A stretch of DNA of 64,000 nucleotides from Sycobia sp. Sy_11 (Eukaryota; Arthropoda; Insecta; Hymenoptera; Epichrysomallidae): positions 722,501-786,500 of the forward strand of contig JACCIC010000015.1 in assembly GCA_018907035.1 (NCBI GenBank). Reading direction: 5' to 3'. The notes beneath the pieces are model-generated. The model had not been told where the DNA came from, did not search any database, and saw only the letters and a program-made list of their open reading frames with translations. The position numbers and the translations under genes were made by a program. Below are positions 27,261-41,340 of the stretch, piece by piece. The stretch's first letter is position 1, and each line of letters begins with the position of its first letter.

Positions 27261-27898
27261 CTCTAGTCTCTATAGATAATATAGACACTATCCACCACAT
27301 GTGTGTACTTATGGTCAATGTCCTATGTTCATTCATCTTGAAAAGGGGCAGTGCATACAGCTGTATATAATAAAAAACCGGTTGGTATCTTGTATATACA
27401 ATAACTTGAGGGCATTTTACAAAATGCTCGATTTTCTGACCGGAATAAATTAAATATCATTAGTTATTAGATTATATTAGATATATTATATAAATCTAAA
27501 TTTTATATGATGGTAAACTATGTGTCAATAAAATATATTTGGACTGTGATACCAGCAGGTAAAAACAAATTAAAGTAGAAGAATCAAATAGAATCAAGTA
27601 GGCAAATTATAAACATGTATTGCTTATGGTTTGAAATTAAATATCAGACTAAAGAATCAAAGTAATTAGAATAATTATACGTAAGAACTAGTATTTCAAA
27701 CTATGTAAATATTGTATAAAGAATTTTCAAATAATTTTTTAAACAATAAGGTTAGTAGTTATAAAGTTTTAGATTAAAATAAAATAAAATTGTAATTTAA
27801 CAATAATAAATATTTTGAAATTAAGGTTAAATATTTTTTATATTTGAAATTTAATTACAGCAAGAATTTCTGACACAGCAAACTGAAATAATTAAAAC

Positions 27899-28934
27899 AT
27901 GGCTAATTTTAACAATAAGAAATCTAAAATTGCTTCTCAATCAGAAATTTTGAGATCTCATCAAAGAGATAATGATTTTATATCCCAAATAAGTGAGAGT
28001 TTAACTGATATTTTACATAGATATAATTTATACAAAAATGTTTCATGTTTTATGAAATCAGACACACCAGCAAAAATGCTTTATTTTATTATTACATCTG
28101 GGTTTGGAAATCAAACCCTAGGTGAAGAATATACAGGAATTGTACAAGCTGATTTAGATAGACTAAAAGTTCCATCATTAATGGTTTGATAATATTTATT
28201 TATTTCACATCATTTAATTATTCAATATTGTAGAAATGATATGTATACTTTTATTTTATAGGCAAGAATATTGTCAGCTATTCTTGAATGCTTTGGAGAA
28301 CAAATGTTAGTAAAATTATTAAACAAAGTGCAAAATGAAGTAAATAAACCAAAAAATGGTGTAACAACCCAAGCTAAGAGATTTTTAAATATATTTCTTA
28401 GCTTACTGCGCAAAGCAGTACCAATTCTAATTATGATACATAGAGGATTATTCTACATTTATGGTAGATACTATAGTATAGGAAGAAGATTAGCTGGAAT
28501 AGACTACGTAAAGGTAAATAATTAATTAAAAAATATTTATTATCAAATTTCTAAATTCAATTATAGAAAATAAATCTTTAATATTTAAAAAAGTATTGTA
28601 AAATAATAACTTTTAGATTTATAGGTCTCGATCACAAAGCAGCATTAGTTTGGGCTTGAGAATTTTAGGTATAATAACTATTACAGAATGTTTATTTAAA
28701 CTTTGCTTTACTAAAAATTCTATTGAAGAAGTGATTAAAGATGATAAAGAATTTGAAAATATCTCAACTAATCAATGTCAATTATGTTTGGAAATAGTGT
28801 CTGATACTGCTACTCCTTGTGGTCATTTATTTTGTTGGACTTGCTTATCTGGCTGGTTGCAAGACAAAAATAAATGTCCAGTTTGTCGAGAAAGTATATG
28901 TCCATCCAGAATTATTCCATTAATGAATTTTTAA
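27899..28934 (+). CDS. Pex10: peroxisome biogenesis factor 10 (PEX10), 284 aa
   Basis: RING-type E3 ubiquitin ligase of the peroxisomal membrane. With PEX2 and PEX12 it ubiquitinates the import receptor PEX5 so it can be recycled. Exons 27899-28183, 28262-28513, 28617-28934; all phase 0 with GT-AG introns. The N-terminal half has the conserved block FGNQTLGEEYTGIVQ (about residues 68-83) found in PEX10. A membrane domain follows (about 96-210). The C-terminal C3HC4 RING has Cys233, Cys236, Cys247, His249, Cys252, Cys255, Cys266, Cys269, all present. For exon 3 I chose the acceptor TTTTAG at 28611-28616, because the next AG would put a stop in frame. Codons are AT-rich, unlike the tetraspanin. 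Total length fits insect PEX10. Confidence 0.93.
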
Positions 28935-28973
28935 ATAATATTCTTAATTTTACTTACCGCAACTGTAATTACA

Positions 28974-28979
28974 AATAAA
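28974..28979 (+). promoter_or_regulatory. polyadenylation signal of PEX10
   Basis: AATAAA 40 bp after the PEX10 stop codon, followed by T-rich DNA. A likely 3' end of this compact gene. Confidence 0.6.
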
Positions 28980-29012
28980 ATGGTATTGATTTTTTATAAA
29001 TATTTCTTCTTT

Positions 29013-29017
<5 letters not shown>

Positions 29018-29063
<46 letters not shown>
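29018..29063. repeat. (AT)n microsatellite
   Basis: Pure AT run of about 46 bp just past the PEX10 polyadenylation signal. Confidence 0.95.
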
Positions 29064-29070
<7 letters not shown>

Positions 29071-29534
29071 CTGTATATATATAAATTGTATATACAAGTA
29101 AATAATATATAAAATAAAACAAAAATAAGTAAACAAAAATTTGAATAAAAAACTGTGTTTAATTTCTTTACATAAAGATTCTTTTTGCTTGTAACATCAA
29201 TTGTACATAAAAAAGAACCTATTATACATGTTCAGAGAAAGAATTAAAAAAATATTTGCATCTGCACCAGAAAAAAAGCACCTTAGGCTCATTATAATCA
29301 TTATAAAATGATACATTTGATTAAAGCACCTAAATTACATTACTGCATAATACAATCGCCTCAAAAAATATAATAAATAATTTCATCTAATCTAAATGTG
29401 CTGATAACTAAAATAAATGAAAAAATGAACATAATAATGAGTTCACACTATGTACAAAAATATCAAGTTTTATTACATTTTGCGCGTTCACAGTGCAACT
29501 TGTGTACACTTTGTTAATTTTTTTTGTCTTGTTT

Positions 29535-29685
29535 ATTATAATTAAATTACTAAATATTTTTATTGGTCTTACAGTGTTTATATTAGAATATATTATAGTA
29601 TAAAGACTGTAAAACTAAAAAAAATATTTATTAATTTAATTTAGAACAGTCGACCTAAGTACAATTTTTAATTTTTAATTTGTCT
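29535..29685. repeat. compact fold-back copy of the terminal-arm repeat
   Basis: One arm (ATTACTAAATATTTTTATTGG then TCTTACAGTG) and its inverse (AGACTGTAAAAC...ATATTTATTAATTTAATTT, then CAGTCGAC) stand nearly back to back. They belong to the same family as the arms at 12.5 and 63.1 kb but lack the internal segment. No gene lies between 28980 and 31120; the rest is AT-rich. Confidence 0.5.
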
Positions 29686-31123
29686 ATTATAAACAATAAT
29701 ATACAATAATTTTTTTTCTCGATTACATATAATTCTCAAAGAAGTTTCAGAACCAATCAATAGCAAATCTTTTTTTCGCACTCGAGATACAAGAAGGTTT
29801 TGGCTTTTTAATTATTAAAAATAGGTATTACGTCTGTAAAAATTAAAAATTCATTTCTTGAATGAGGAACAGTATTTTTTTAATTGTTTAACGTGTATTT
29901 AAATACAATTATATAAATACTGTTTTATAGTATAATTATAAAATATACAAATAACAAATCTGCAAGCTTCAGTTACAAAAATTAAACAAAACTACTCATG
30001 TTTTTGTTGTTATTCAAAAATTTATCTGGCTAGTAATTTATATAAAGTTTCTTTTAAATTTAGCTTTTAATAAATAAATATAATTAGCATTACAAAATAA
30101 AATATTATTTTCAATTAACGCGGGAGAACCACCGTCATGACGCGACTGCTATATTATTTACTTCTATTTGGTATTTCTAATTTAAAAAAAATAAAAAAAA
30201 ATTAATCATTCTTTTACAAAACTTATGTAGATATATAAAATAATATAAATTAAAAATTTTTCTTAATAAGCGGAGATAGTATTGCAATTAGATAAGCTTT
30301 AATTTAAAAATTTACTTTTTTTTGTCCTAGGTAATGTATTTTAAAAAATTTTTCTCTTTTTTTATAAGTTTTTTAAAAAAATTTTCTCTTTTTTTAAATG
30401 TTTTTCTCTTTTTTTTATAATTAAATGTTATCAATTTTATATTGTATTATGATTTAAATTATAAAATCAGAAATATTTATAGTTTTTTACTTAAAAACTA
30501 AAACAAAACTAATAAAATCTCGAATGTTCAATTGGTATTTTTTCTAAAAATATAACTGTCTTCATCAGAAAATCCAAATCAACTCAACTTTTTAAAACAT
30601 AGTATTATGTAGTAGGATCTTTTTATATTATCGCGAATGTAAAAACTTATCAAAAGCTATTTATCATAGTTTTCTTATTGTGTTCTGATTATAAAATTAC
30701 ATTGTCGTCTATAAATTTAATTGTCATCTATAAATTGAAAAATATATATTAGTCTTATTTATTTTACGGATTTTAAAGAATTACTATGGCCAGATTCTTT
30801 TAAAAACTTTATGAGTAGATAACTTTTTATATTTTGCAACTGTTGCATTCTCGATCTTGCAGATTTGTTTAATTAATAAAACAATGATCTTTGAACTATA
30901 ACAGCTCTGCTTATTTAAATTCCTTCAAAAAGATTATAGATTATATGATGAAAATATATGTTTACTAAAAATGATGCGATGTAAAAATTAAACGCTCATA
31001 ATTACATTTACTACATGGTTTACCCTGGAAAATCACCCGAAACTTTCTCGTCACTCGAGGCCTGTAACTCGTTGTATATTTATAATTCGTGGACACTCAT
31101 CCATTCATAAAGTACTTTTCACG

Positions 31124-31487
31124 TCACAATGATGTGCGTTGAACTGACAGAATCCCAACTTTTTCGGCAATATTTCCAAACAGTTGACCAAATCCAATTG
31201 TTTCGGAATTATCTTTCATCTTGAGACCGACCGTTTGATTGTAAACATTGTAAAATACTTGTCTGAGATACTCCAATTTGTTCACTCGTTTAGAACTAAT
31301 CATGTGACAAAAAAAATGAATTAGTAAAATATTTATTGTATTAAAATTTTATATTTTGTATATTTAAAATAATGAAAACAAATTAAAATAACCAAAGCTT
31401 TTCCGTTATTTTAAATATTCAGTTAAATAATGAATTATTTATTAGTAACAGTAATGTAAATTTTGCCAACATAACTTTAAAAATTTA

Positions 31488-31552
<65 letters not shown>

Positions 31553-34550
31553 CTTCTAATTTGTCTACATAAATCAAGAAGTATCTAAATAAATGAAGAT
31601 GAAAATCAATTTCATAATGGCCAAATTTTTAAATTTGATTGTCAAACTATCAATTGCCAAAATCTAAAATTTTAATTGTCAAACTATTCACGTTCAACAT
31701 ACTACTTAAAACTTCTAAAATTGTCAAATAGACAGAAATCTGCAAGTATGAAATCTATTGTATTTGCCAAGAATATAATTGAGATATATGCAGTAATGCT
31801 AAACCTTTTAAAGTATCATTAATAAAAAAAAAAGTGAATAGAAGGAAAATCAATAGAAACTTAGTCGACTTACGGACAAAGAACCACATCTTCCTCAATC
31901 ACTGTGGTACTTGATTCTTGAGATGCCTGTCCCGTGACAGAGATGGAACTGGCAAAACTGGATCCGGGTACACCGTCCAATAGAGCTGGCGCGTTTGCGG
32001 TCGTAGAGCCACGCAAGCTGCCGGTGCCACTGATCATTTGCCAGGAACCGCCGGATGACGACGACTCGTTGCGCTGACGCACACGTCCCGGTACAGGCAC
32101 TGCGACTGGTGAAGTGCGATTAGTAGGTAGAGGCGATCGCGAACCGTGATTCGATGTATTCTCTTTATTTGCCGAAGAATGAAAAGACCAGGGTATGACG
32201 TTGCTAAGTAACAAAAATAATTTAATCATTAATAATTAATAATTTTTCACTTAATAATTATTTTTTATTTTTTTAAATTAATCGATTCATCTAAACGTAG
32301 TTTGTTACATTTTATTTCATAACAGTATATGATTAGTAATAAGTTATTTTTAGATATTAATATATGCTCGATATTGATGCATTAATGTAAATAAATAATT
32401 CTTATCTTAAAATTTGATTATATAGTAATTCAAAAATGTAATATTTTATATCAACTTGACATAATTTATTTATTACTGGATTAAAAAGCTGTTTTAAAAA
32501 AAATAAACCTAATATTTTAAAGGTATAGAAAAATAATAAAGGTAAAGAAAAATAAATAAGGAAAATACAAATACCCATTGCTATGAGTCTCTTCTTGACT
32601 ATCTGAAGATGTACAATGAAAGACGGATGGTGGATTATTGTCTTGACTATCTCTACTATTTTGACTCATATTACTACAGCAACTGTTCAGACTTAAATTC
32701 GAGCTTACAGAGCTCAGGGGTACAGAATCATTTTCCAGCATAACATTGTCCAGTTGTGAATCACTGTCATTTCTAAGCACAGAATGCTTCGTATTACAGT
32801 GACGTTTATTAATACTAAATTCATCATCAGTTATATGCTTAAGAAAGTAAAAGCAAAAGTAAAAGATCTCTTCACCCTTAGCCAGTCGATCATGAAGATC
32901 ATGCCCAAAAAGCATCCAATCGTAAGCTATTGTAAAATAAAGCATCTGATAAGCATTGAGAGAGGTATGCACCATCCCATCAGCCCATAAGCTCAATCTT
33001 AATAAAGAAATAAATAAGGGCGTGCGATCCCAACCTATATTTTGAAGAGTAGCATTCATTGTTATAAATGTTTTTAAGAAATCTATCTCAAAGAGAATTT
33101 AAAATGGTTCTCAAAATTTACCTGATATACAATGAATGAGTAAACCGTTACTACTGTCGTTAAGATATCGCATAATTAATTTAAGATAGTTTTGTGTGAG
33201 ATTGACTAGATCCCAGACTTGATAATTATCCCAATTAATTCGTAGTTGTGATGATATTGAATCTTCTGGTACACCTATTTCGGCGTCTACATGCGTTTGG
33301 GACCAATCAAAAACCAATCCTACAGCAAAGTAATCGTTTTCTCGAAACTCCTTAAAGAATTCACATCCTGGGTATGGCAATGATACAATTGTAAAATCAG
33401 AGTACCTTTTTTCTTTATCAACTTTTTCTGATGAAGTGACACTATAAAATAATAAATAATGGTTATGATTATGAAATAGTAAAGTCTGTGGTAAATGTAA
33501 AAGATTTTACTTCAATTACCATGAGAAAATATTTAAAGTGAAATAAAGTATTAAAATATTGTCATGATAATGTAAGCTACTCTAAAATTATAATTTAATG
33601 TGACAAATTTTAATTCATTAAAATTAAAGTTGAAGTTAAATCAATATCTAATCAAAATTAACTAAAACTTACTTCATGCCAAATTTTACTTTCTTCTTTT
33701 CAACCATAAAGTCAATTATTGTACCCACATTCAGATTTTTTAATAACTTAATGTCTTGATTCCTAACTTTATCAAAGAGTTGCCAATCACTAATTACAGA
33801 TTCTCGAGCTCTGGCCTCTTCATCTTGCAATTCATTTGCTGCAGCAGTTTCATTAGGTGAAAAAAAGTACTCAAAACCCGATCTACCATAGATTTCTGGA
33901 CCACCCGATAATGTTGCAGATCTACAGACATACCTTCCTTTGTATAGTATTACTGGTAAGGGGAACCTTGATCGACATCTTGCAAACCTAGCACTTTTCA
34001 TAAGATCCTGAAAAAACATTGATTTCTAATTTTAGTTAAATAATAATAAGTAACGAGTATCCTAAATATTTAGTGTTCCATCATAATAGTTTTCAAAACT
34101 TAATAACATATTAAAAATACAAATTGAAGTTACCTTCAGTTTATTGGAGTCATAGATGCTTTCATAGATTGTTTCAGTGGTACGTTGCAGAGGTGGAGTA
34201 TCACAGAGTGATACTGTATTTTGATTGCGTTGTTTTTCATATTCAAGAATTAACAAATGACTTGGATAATGTGCACTTAAGTCACCACTATTATTACCTA
34301 TAATTGTATGAGTGTAATCTAAATCCGCAAGGAGTATGCATCGCTGCATAATTGCTTGACACTGCAAAATAAAGAAAAAATTAATATTTATATTGTGATC
34401 AATTAAAATTTTTTATTTTATTATAGTATTAATATAATTTAATAAAATATAGTATTAATATAAACTGATCTAATGAAGAAAAAAGTTATGTTATATTATA
34501 TTATATTATATTATATTATATTATATTATATTTATAATTAAAAACATTGT

Positions 34551-34598
<48 letters not shown>

Positions 34599-35043
34599 CC
34601 TTATTATAAATATTATACATATTTAATCCTTATTATAAATATTCATAAAAAAAATTTAATAGATAAAAAACTTTCAGGTTATGTCTAATACTTAATTTTT
34701 TTAAAACTTAATAAATAATAAGTAGTTTTATTTCTTTTTATTATAAGTACATATAATTTTCATTTTAAAAATACTACATTGCTTATAGATTTAATAACCA
34801 TTTAAAAGATGCACATATTATAAAGTTTTTGTATTTTATGTTTAGTTGTAGATTTGTAATTATTTATCACTTAGAAAATTATGTCTTAGAAATACTTATT
34901 TATTATATCGATATATAGAAAATAAATTCTTGATCAAATATTTAACTAAAACTTACCGTACTATCAGCATCTTTTGCACGATAGGTATTTTTAGAAAAAT
35001 ACTGAAGAAGTTCATGCAGATCTTTCGCACTAATATCTGACAT
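31124..35043 (-). CDS. MTMR14: myotubularin-related phosphatase MTMR14 (EDTP/Jumpy), 643 aa
   Basis: Phosphoinositide 3-phosphatase acting on PI3P and PI(3,5)P2, a negative regulator of autophagy and of muscle calcium handling; the fly orthologue is EDTP. Seven coding exons in transcript order: 35043-34957, 34361-34134, 34007-33673, 33441-33122, 33034-32575, 32203-31874, 31295-31124. Donor and acceptor phases agree at every junction. The active site HCISGWDRTP spans exons 4/5, with nucleophile Cys321 and Arg327 (Cys-x5-Arg). Other family blocks are DLMKSARFARCRSRFPLPVI and LYKGRYVCRSATLSGGPEIY (exon 3), and LEYLRQVFYNVYNQTVGLK near the C-terminus. Exons 5-6 encode a Ser/Asn-rich, probably disordered linker. 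Length matches human MTMR14. It appears intact. Confidence 0.94.
31495..31550. repeat. (AT)n microsatellite in MTMR14 intron 6
   Basis: Pure AT run of about 55 bp in the last intron of MTMR14. Confidence 0.95.
34490..34596. repeat. (TATAT) pentamer array followed by (AT)n in MTMR14 intron 1
   Basis: A TTATA/ATATT pentamer array (34490-34533) lies 20 bp from a pure (AT)n run (34556-34596). Both lie in the first intron of MTMR14. Confidence 0.9.
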
Positions 35044-36950
35044 ATTTAGAACAAAACTGGTAAAAATATACCAGCAAATTCACTAGATGACTATTAGTTT
35101 CTTGGATGAGTTTACAGTGCAATAGCAATTGCCAAGGTGTCTCGAAGATAACAAATGGTACTGTTTTCAAAGTCCACGACATAACATTACAATTGATCAT
35201 TCGTAAGTTCTTTAAATTGTTTTAGTGCTTAATAGATGTCAGTAGATTCTGGTATTAATTCAGATATTTTAAGTACAGTTCGGTTTGCTGAAATCAAAGA
35301 TTTTATTTAGTTTTTGAATTAATATTTGTAGGTATAAACATTAAATATGAGATATTTTTGTCATTCCTTTAGTTTAATAATATGTATTATATACATAAAA
35401 ATGTAGTTTTTTATATATTGTATAGACTAAATTATATTTATTAATAAAAGTTTTGGTATTATAGTAAAGTATACTATATACTTTATTATTATCATTATTT
35501 ATAAAAATATAAATATAATTATTTAAACTAATTTCATAACTTTAAATAACTTATTAAACTGAAAAAGTGATTATTTGAGCTTAAATATTGGAGTACGAAG
35601 TGTTTTTAATATACTCACAATAATGTTCTATTTATTTAAAAATAGTTTATAGGGCAGAAAATTCTGTGTACTTAAATTAAAAATTAAAGAATAAAAAAAT
35701 GTAATAATAGATTTAAAACTACTATTGATATATTTGTTTCAGTCAAATAATTTTACTGATTAAAAATATAAAAATCAGTTACAGATTTAATCACAAGTAT
35801 AGCAGACAGAACAACAAAACAAAGCATGCTTCTGAACAATGACTATCTATAAGTGACAATGGAAATAAATTCTCACTGTTGATAGTCACCAAGCTATTTT
35901 GTGTCAAACATGCTTGACAATATAAGAAATATCACATCATCTGTACATTTAATTGAATAACAACATTACCCAGTGTGGCAATGAAATTTACCGTACATCA
36001 TCATTCGAATTTCACCTAATAAAATAGTTCTTTTATTAATCAGGTACCATTCTCGGAAGAAATCATGAAAAAGACAACAACATGTAAACTAGAAAATAAA
36101 ATTTTTTTTAATTTAGCATAGAGAAAGTAACTAATTCGTAATAAAACACAAGTATAATAAATAAACATACGATTATAGGTTCGATTGTCAATCACGATTT
36201 ATGATTTTCGAATGTTCATTATTATACACTCAAAGGAGAGCCGTTTTAGGAAAAGTCAGAGTGAACAAATGCTGTTGCGCACCGTCCCTCGGTCCCTGTC
36301 GTGTCTCGTGGCTCGGCTACAAAACATAACCTCAAAGCCACGCATGCCGAGATTGTAGTAGATGTAGAGTATAACTGAGAATCCGCGTGAACTGTCTTTT
36401 CGACACTGATGGTAAACTGGTAATACTGGTATTAGTAATATACAGGATGTAGACTTATCGCAAATTCGCAAGAGACTAGTAAATGTGATAAAGAGGGAGA
36501 CAGAGTGAGGAAATACTGCACGTGCGTGTATAATTGCACTTGCACCATCGACTATTTTACTTGTTATGTTAGTCGCGTTGTGGTCGCGTTTCAATTTCAA
36601 TGCTATATTTTGCTATTTATACATGAATGTTACGCTTCATCTCTGGTTGCACTTTCTTACACGTAGCACCTGCACTACTACAGATATAATCCTTTGAAAA
36701 TTATAATTTAAAATGTTTTAAAATATTGGAAATACTATTACAATACGTCATTAGCTCTGATTTCCGAATTGCACATCGCACCTGGTTTTACCGCATCAAT
36801 TACGGCTACGGTCTGCTCTGTTCAATGAATTTTATTGACTATATGTGCGCATTATGTGCATGAGAATGCATCTGTAAACAAATACACATGCGTATACGTG
36901 GTACGCGAGGCTGGTCCGCGTGCACTCAGTTGCACTTGCAGTTGCAACCG
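35044..36950. other. upstream region of MTMR14, no further gene seen
   Basis: AT-rich DNA upstream of MTMR14. The 36240-36600 stretch has higher GC and a 114-codon minus-strand open frame without any recognisable motif or codon bias. I regard it as non-coding or promoter DNA. Confidence 0.4.
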
Positions 36951-36951
36951 C

Positions 36952-36952
<1 letters not shown>

Positions 36953-37008
<56 letters not shown>
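36953..37008. repeat. (TA)n microsatellite
   Basis: Pure run of about 56 bp, the longest uninterrupted dinucleotide tract in this part. It generates Tyr-Ile repeats in three spurious frames. Confidence 0.95.
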
Positions 37009-37009
<1 letters not shown>

Positions 37010-37377
37010 TTTATAGTACAGTACATATGTACGCCCTAGCGTACAAACTGGCACAAATATGTATAGAGGTATAATAGCCTTTATGTTCGCTGATTCTTGA
37101 CGACTTTGATATGACTTTGATACGCAGTAGGATATGTGTATACCACAGAAAGGGAAATCCGTTGTTTTGCGATATTTATATAGCATCAAAAACACCATCA
37201 GCGAAAACATTTTATTTTTTTATAATAATATTTACCTAATTTAGAAGTCGGAAATATTATACACCCCCTTGAAAAAAATGTTTATGTAATCTATTTGGAT
37301 TTTTTCTGCATAGTTACCCATGTACACATTTGTGTATAGAATGGCAAAATTGTTATATTATGGTGTATCGTTTAATA

Positions 37378-37379
37378 CA

Positions 37380-37417
<38 letters not shown>
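37378..37417. repeat. (AC)n microsatellite
   Basis: About 19 AC units. The AT-rich stretch 37.4-40.7 kb that follows holds only one further (AT)n tract (39374-39419). Confidence 0.95.
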
Positions 37418-37418
<1 letters not shown>

Positions 37419-39368
37419 TCGTGAATAATTTTTAAAATTTTGCACAAAATTTCTCATCGATTGTTTGTTAAAAATGACTAAAGTATAGAATGCTGCACTA
37501 AATTCCTTTTACCTTTCACTTATATGAAACGAATAATTTTGTGACTATAATTTTTGTATATTATACAGATATATATAATCCATATTCACAGCTACCGCCA
37601 ATTAGCGTTCCCGTAATTTTCTAAGTCCCAAAGTTTATGTTTTGTTCCCTATTTTTACCGAAATTATATACCTTTCATAATGAATGCATACACAATGACG
37701 AAATACGTTTGCAATATATTTTTGCGATAATATAGGATTAAATGTATTTTCGAGGATATTATTTTGATATTATATTTTAATAGATATAAAATATTTTTAA
37801 AAAAAAGCAGTGACAAGAAAAAGAAACTAAACATTCTTAAAATTACGATTACTAATGCGATATTTATTGTAAACTTATAACCACATAAGACTGCTAAGTA
37901 ACATAGTTCTTTTATTGCATTAATTAAGAGGTAAAAATCAATCTTTTATTACATTAGTTATGAAAAAAATCATGCTGTCAAAAAGTTTATGATAAATATG
38001 CTACTTTCTGTTAACATTGACAAATTTAATTCTACAAGTCGACTTTCCTAAAAGTTGTATTATAGAAAACTTGTTGCCGAGAGGAAGAATTGAATGAAAA
38101 TATTATGCTTATTGTTCTATTCTTCTAAGTATTTTAAATGAAAAATTAAATTAAAACTGGACACTTGCAGAATAGATTAACAATTAAACAAGTGTTCATG
38201 ATCATATATTATATTTGAAAAGGTTATTATATTTATGCTTTGTATAATTTATTGCATTGATGCCGAAAGAAATATTTCTTTGTCTAATATATTCATTCAT
38301 TTTATTATAATAATACACGGATTCGGCTCTTAAAAAATTGAATAAATTGACTTATAGAGAATTATCGCAGAAATTATTTATTTAACTTTCTGACCTGAGA
38401 TTCTATGTTATTGAAAGAAAATTCTCAAATAAGGTATGTTTTATAAAAAAATACTAATATTTTTATTAATGGTACTAATAAGCTTTTAATATTATATAAT
38501 TCATTGAGGAATATCTCGTATTTATTTTATTGGTAAATTTGTTCCTCTGCACATCCTTATAAAATTAGGAGTATTCATATTGTTGGATAACTCCAGTGCT
38601 TATAACGCATGATCCGATTAACTGGGATATATTGATGTCTGCTCTTTTTTTTTATATCGTTACATAAGTTATATAATGAGAAAATTTTATTAAAGGGCTT
38701 CGTTATGAAAAGGCTTCAATGTGAGTTTCGAACTAAGATATGTTTTAGAATGATACATAACAACTGAAAGTGATTTATTTTAATCCGGTAGTGTAAAAGA
38801 GCCTTATAATTTTATAATATAAATAAGCAAGAACGATCGATAAATCAGTAATTGAGCCTTACTTCAATGGGGGCTGATCAACATATTTTTTCTACGTTTT
38901 GTTTCTTTCATAAATTGAAATTAAAATTCTTCAAAAGCATAAAACTCGAAATACAGTTTAGCCGCTATTAGAGGTGTTTCAATTGTAATAATGCTAATTT
39001 TTTTATAATTTTTTTTTATAAAAACAGTTTTTAAAAATGTTTGCTTTAACTTAATTCTGAAACTGTGCTGTAGGTTTACGGAGTTGAAAAAAAATTGACC
39101 TTTGTATTATTTCTTCAAATACCTTTACTGGTCAAAAGCAAGTTATTGTTATATTGTTATTAGACAAAGTGAAATATTACCCATTTGCAATAATCGTAAA
39201 GCAGAATAGTTACAATATATATATATATATATATTTTTTTAAATAAATACATCACGATAATGATGAGAAAAAGTAATCATACAATATTATATATTTCCAT
39301 TATTCTCAAGTATTAGCTCACATATTAAAGTACCTTTACACTATTTTTTCTAACATTATTTAATTTAA

Positions 39369-39373
<5 letters not shown>

Positions 39374-39419
<46 letters not shown>
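39374..39419. repeat. (AT)n microsatellite
   Basis: Pure AT run of about 46 bp in gene-free AT-rich DNA. Confidence 0.95.
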
Positions 39420-39422
<3 letters not shown>

Positions 39423-40766
39423 TAGTATAATTTTTCTATTCAATTTTATAAGCAATTTTCCATCCTATAAATTCATATTGAAACAATACTTTTCGACTTC
39501 TAACGGTCCCTGCAGAAATAGTTTATTTCAAAATAAAGTCATTAATTGTCACAGTTCAATGTTAAAAGGTTGGACGAAATATTACTCGGGTTTGAAGAAT
39601 CTTGCGTGAATATACATGGCACTTGTAAATACATAAACAACGTATAAATGTACAAGTAGTAGCAGGCATGATATAACGCTCCTGAAGAGTATAACTTGAG
39701 AAAGTATAAGGCAGTCGTAAATATAAGAATAATGAGTTTATTATTTAAATCTAACAGTATTGGGTACTAGAATTAAGCATCAAATACGAAATTATTATAT
39801 TTCGTTTTGAATTTATTTATATCATATTATATGTCACGATTTACATCGTTTACTTGGTTATGTGTATAGCTTACACAGACAATGTGATACATATAAATTA
39901 AAAACGGCATGCAAAAATTTCATATTTGATGTTTAATTATAACCAATACCGTTAGTTAGGTTGAATACGAAAGTTAATGATTTAAGTAATAAATTCATAG
40001 TCTTTATTTACCGCTGACTATTACATTCCCAAGGAATACGCAGTCTGTCCTAAGTATCTGTTACCACTGACCCAATGTTTTGTTTAATTATCAATGTCAT
40101 GTATATAAGGGATTGCAGCAATTCTTAAGATTTAAAATGATACTTTTAATTAATGTACAAGTATTTTCAAATTTATAAGAAGCGCGGTATAACGAATAAT
40201 AATTATTTTACAATTTTTTTTGTTAGTTAAAATTTACATGTAAAAATAAAATAAATTCGGTGTAAGAAAGAAAGGTTATTGTTTGAATTTTGAAGACATA
40301 ACTCAGTTGCATTTTGCGAATATTAAACATTCATATGCTTTAAAAATCTGATTTTAAGTATATTTCTATTCAGAGCCCAAATTTAAATATTTGATAAAAT
40401 TGACGAGGGGAAACATATCAAGATTGAAAATCAAAATAATAATTGTTGAAATTTAATGGCGATTTTCTTGAGAATTTAAAATATAGTTTGAACACATTTG
40501 TTGAGGACTCTGAGTACATGTTTGTTTTGATATGCTTGGGGATGAGCGGACGATTGTCCGCTTTTAGGATCAAATGTAAATTGTAATAAATTACGCGGGA
40601 TAGACAAAATATTATAAATAAATAAGACACTGTAAATTTATGTCTTTCTTTCTTTTTCCTATCAAATAAAAATGAATATAAGTACGTATTTATTATGAAC
40701 ATGTATTATGTTTGTAAATTACATTGCAAGTAATAATAAGTAAAATCAAACAATATAATTAAATAA

Positions 40767-40820
40767 AATAATTAATATTAATTAAATAATTAATATTAAT
40801 TAAATAATTAATATTAATTT
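40767..40820. repeat. 18-bp tandem repeat, three units
   Basis: Three nearly identical copies of AATAATTAATATTAATTA in a row. The array is bounded by AAAATCAAACAA on both sides (at about 40742 and 40885), a direct repeat 140 bp apart. Sequence is entirely A/T within the unit. Confidence 0.8.
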
Positions 40821-40954
40821 AATAATTTAATAAATAATATAAATAATATAATTATTTAATTAATAATTTAAATAATTTTATTTAAAATCAAACAATTAAC
40901 AATCTATATAATAAATAATTGTTATTCCAGACAAATATATATTTATAATGTTAT

Positions 40955-41085
40955 AATGACAGTCAGTCTGCCCTTGTTCATAACTATATTGTATATCATA
41001 ATTATATTATACTACTTACTAATAATACTGTATAAAAGACCGGTAAAGATATTTATTAGCTTGATTTATAACAGTCGACGGAAAT
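40955..41085. repeat. partial copy of the terminal-arm repeat family
   Basis: Contains GACAGTCAGTCTGCCCTTGT, matching the internal block of the 12.5 and 63.2 kb copies. An inverted arm (CTGTATAAAAGACC...GATATTTATTAG, then ACAGTCGACGGAAATG) follows. No hammerhead motif is visible in this copy. Confidence 0.4.
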
Positions 41086-41340
41086 GAAATTATTAAGATT
41101 GTCATTGAATTTTAATATAAATTCATTAAATTAATAAATAAGGTATTATCCGTGAAGTATAAATAACTTTTCAAGTTATTAACAATTTCGTTTTAATGCA
41201 AGATATTATACAATAAAATAGAAAGCGACATTGACACTACATGTCTAAAACTATGAAAATGCTAAAAAAAATTGTAAAATCACAATTTCAGTACAATATT
41301 TCGTCTCTCTAAATGTGAAGCTCTTCTAATATGAAAATAA

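Noticed and set aside
30530..30590. CTGATGAAGAC string on the minus strand as another hammerhead
   Set aside because: No GAAA at a suitable distance with a stem II, and stem I does not pair.
36256..36600. 114-codon minus-strand frame
   Set aside because: No family motif, no codon bias and no splice support.
36832..37210. Several open frames with Tyr-Ile repeats (also at 6.7-7.1, 17.1 and 60.6 kb)
   Set aside because: They are translations of (TA)n microsatellites.
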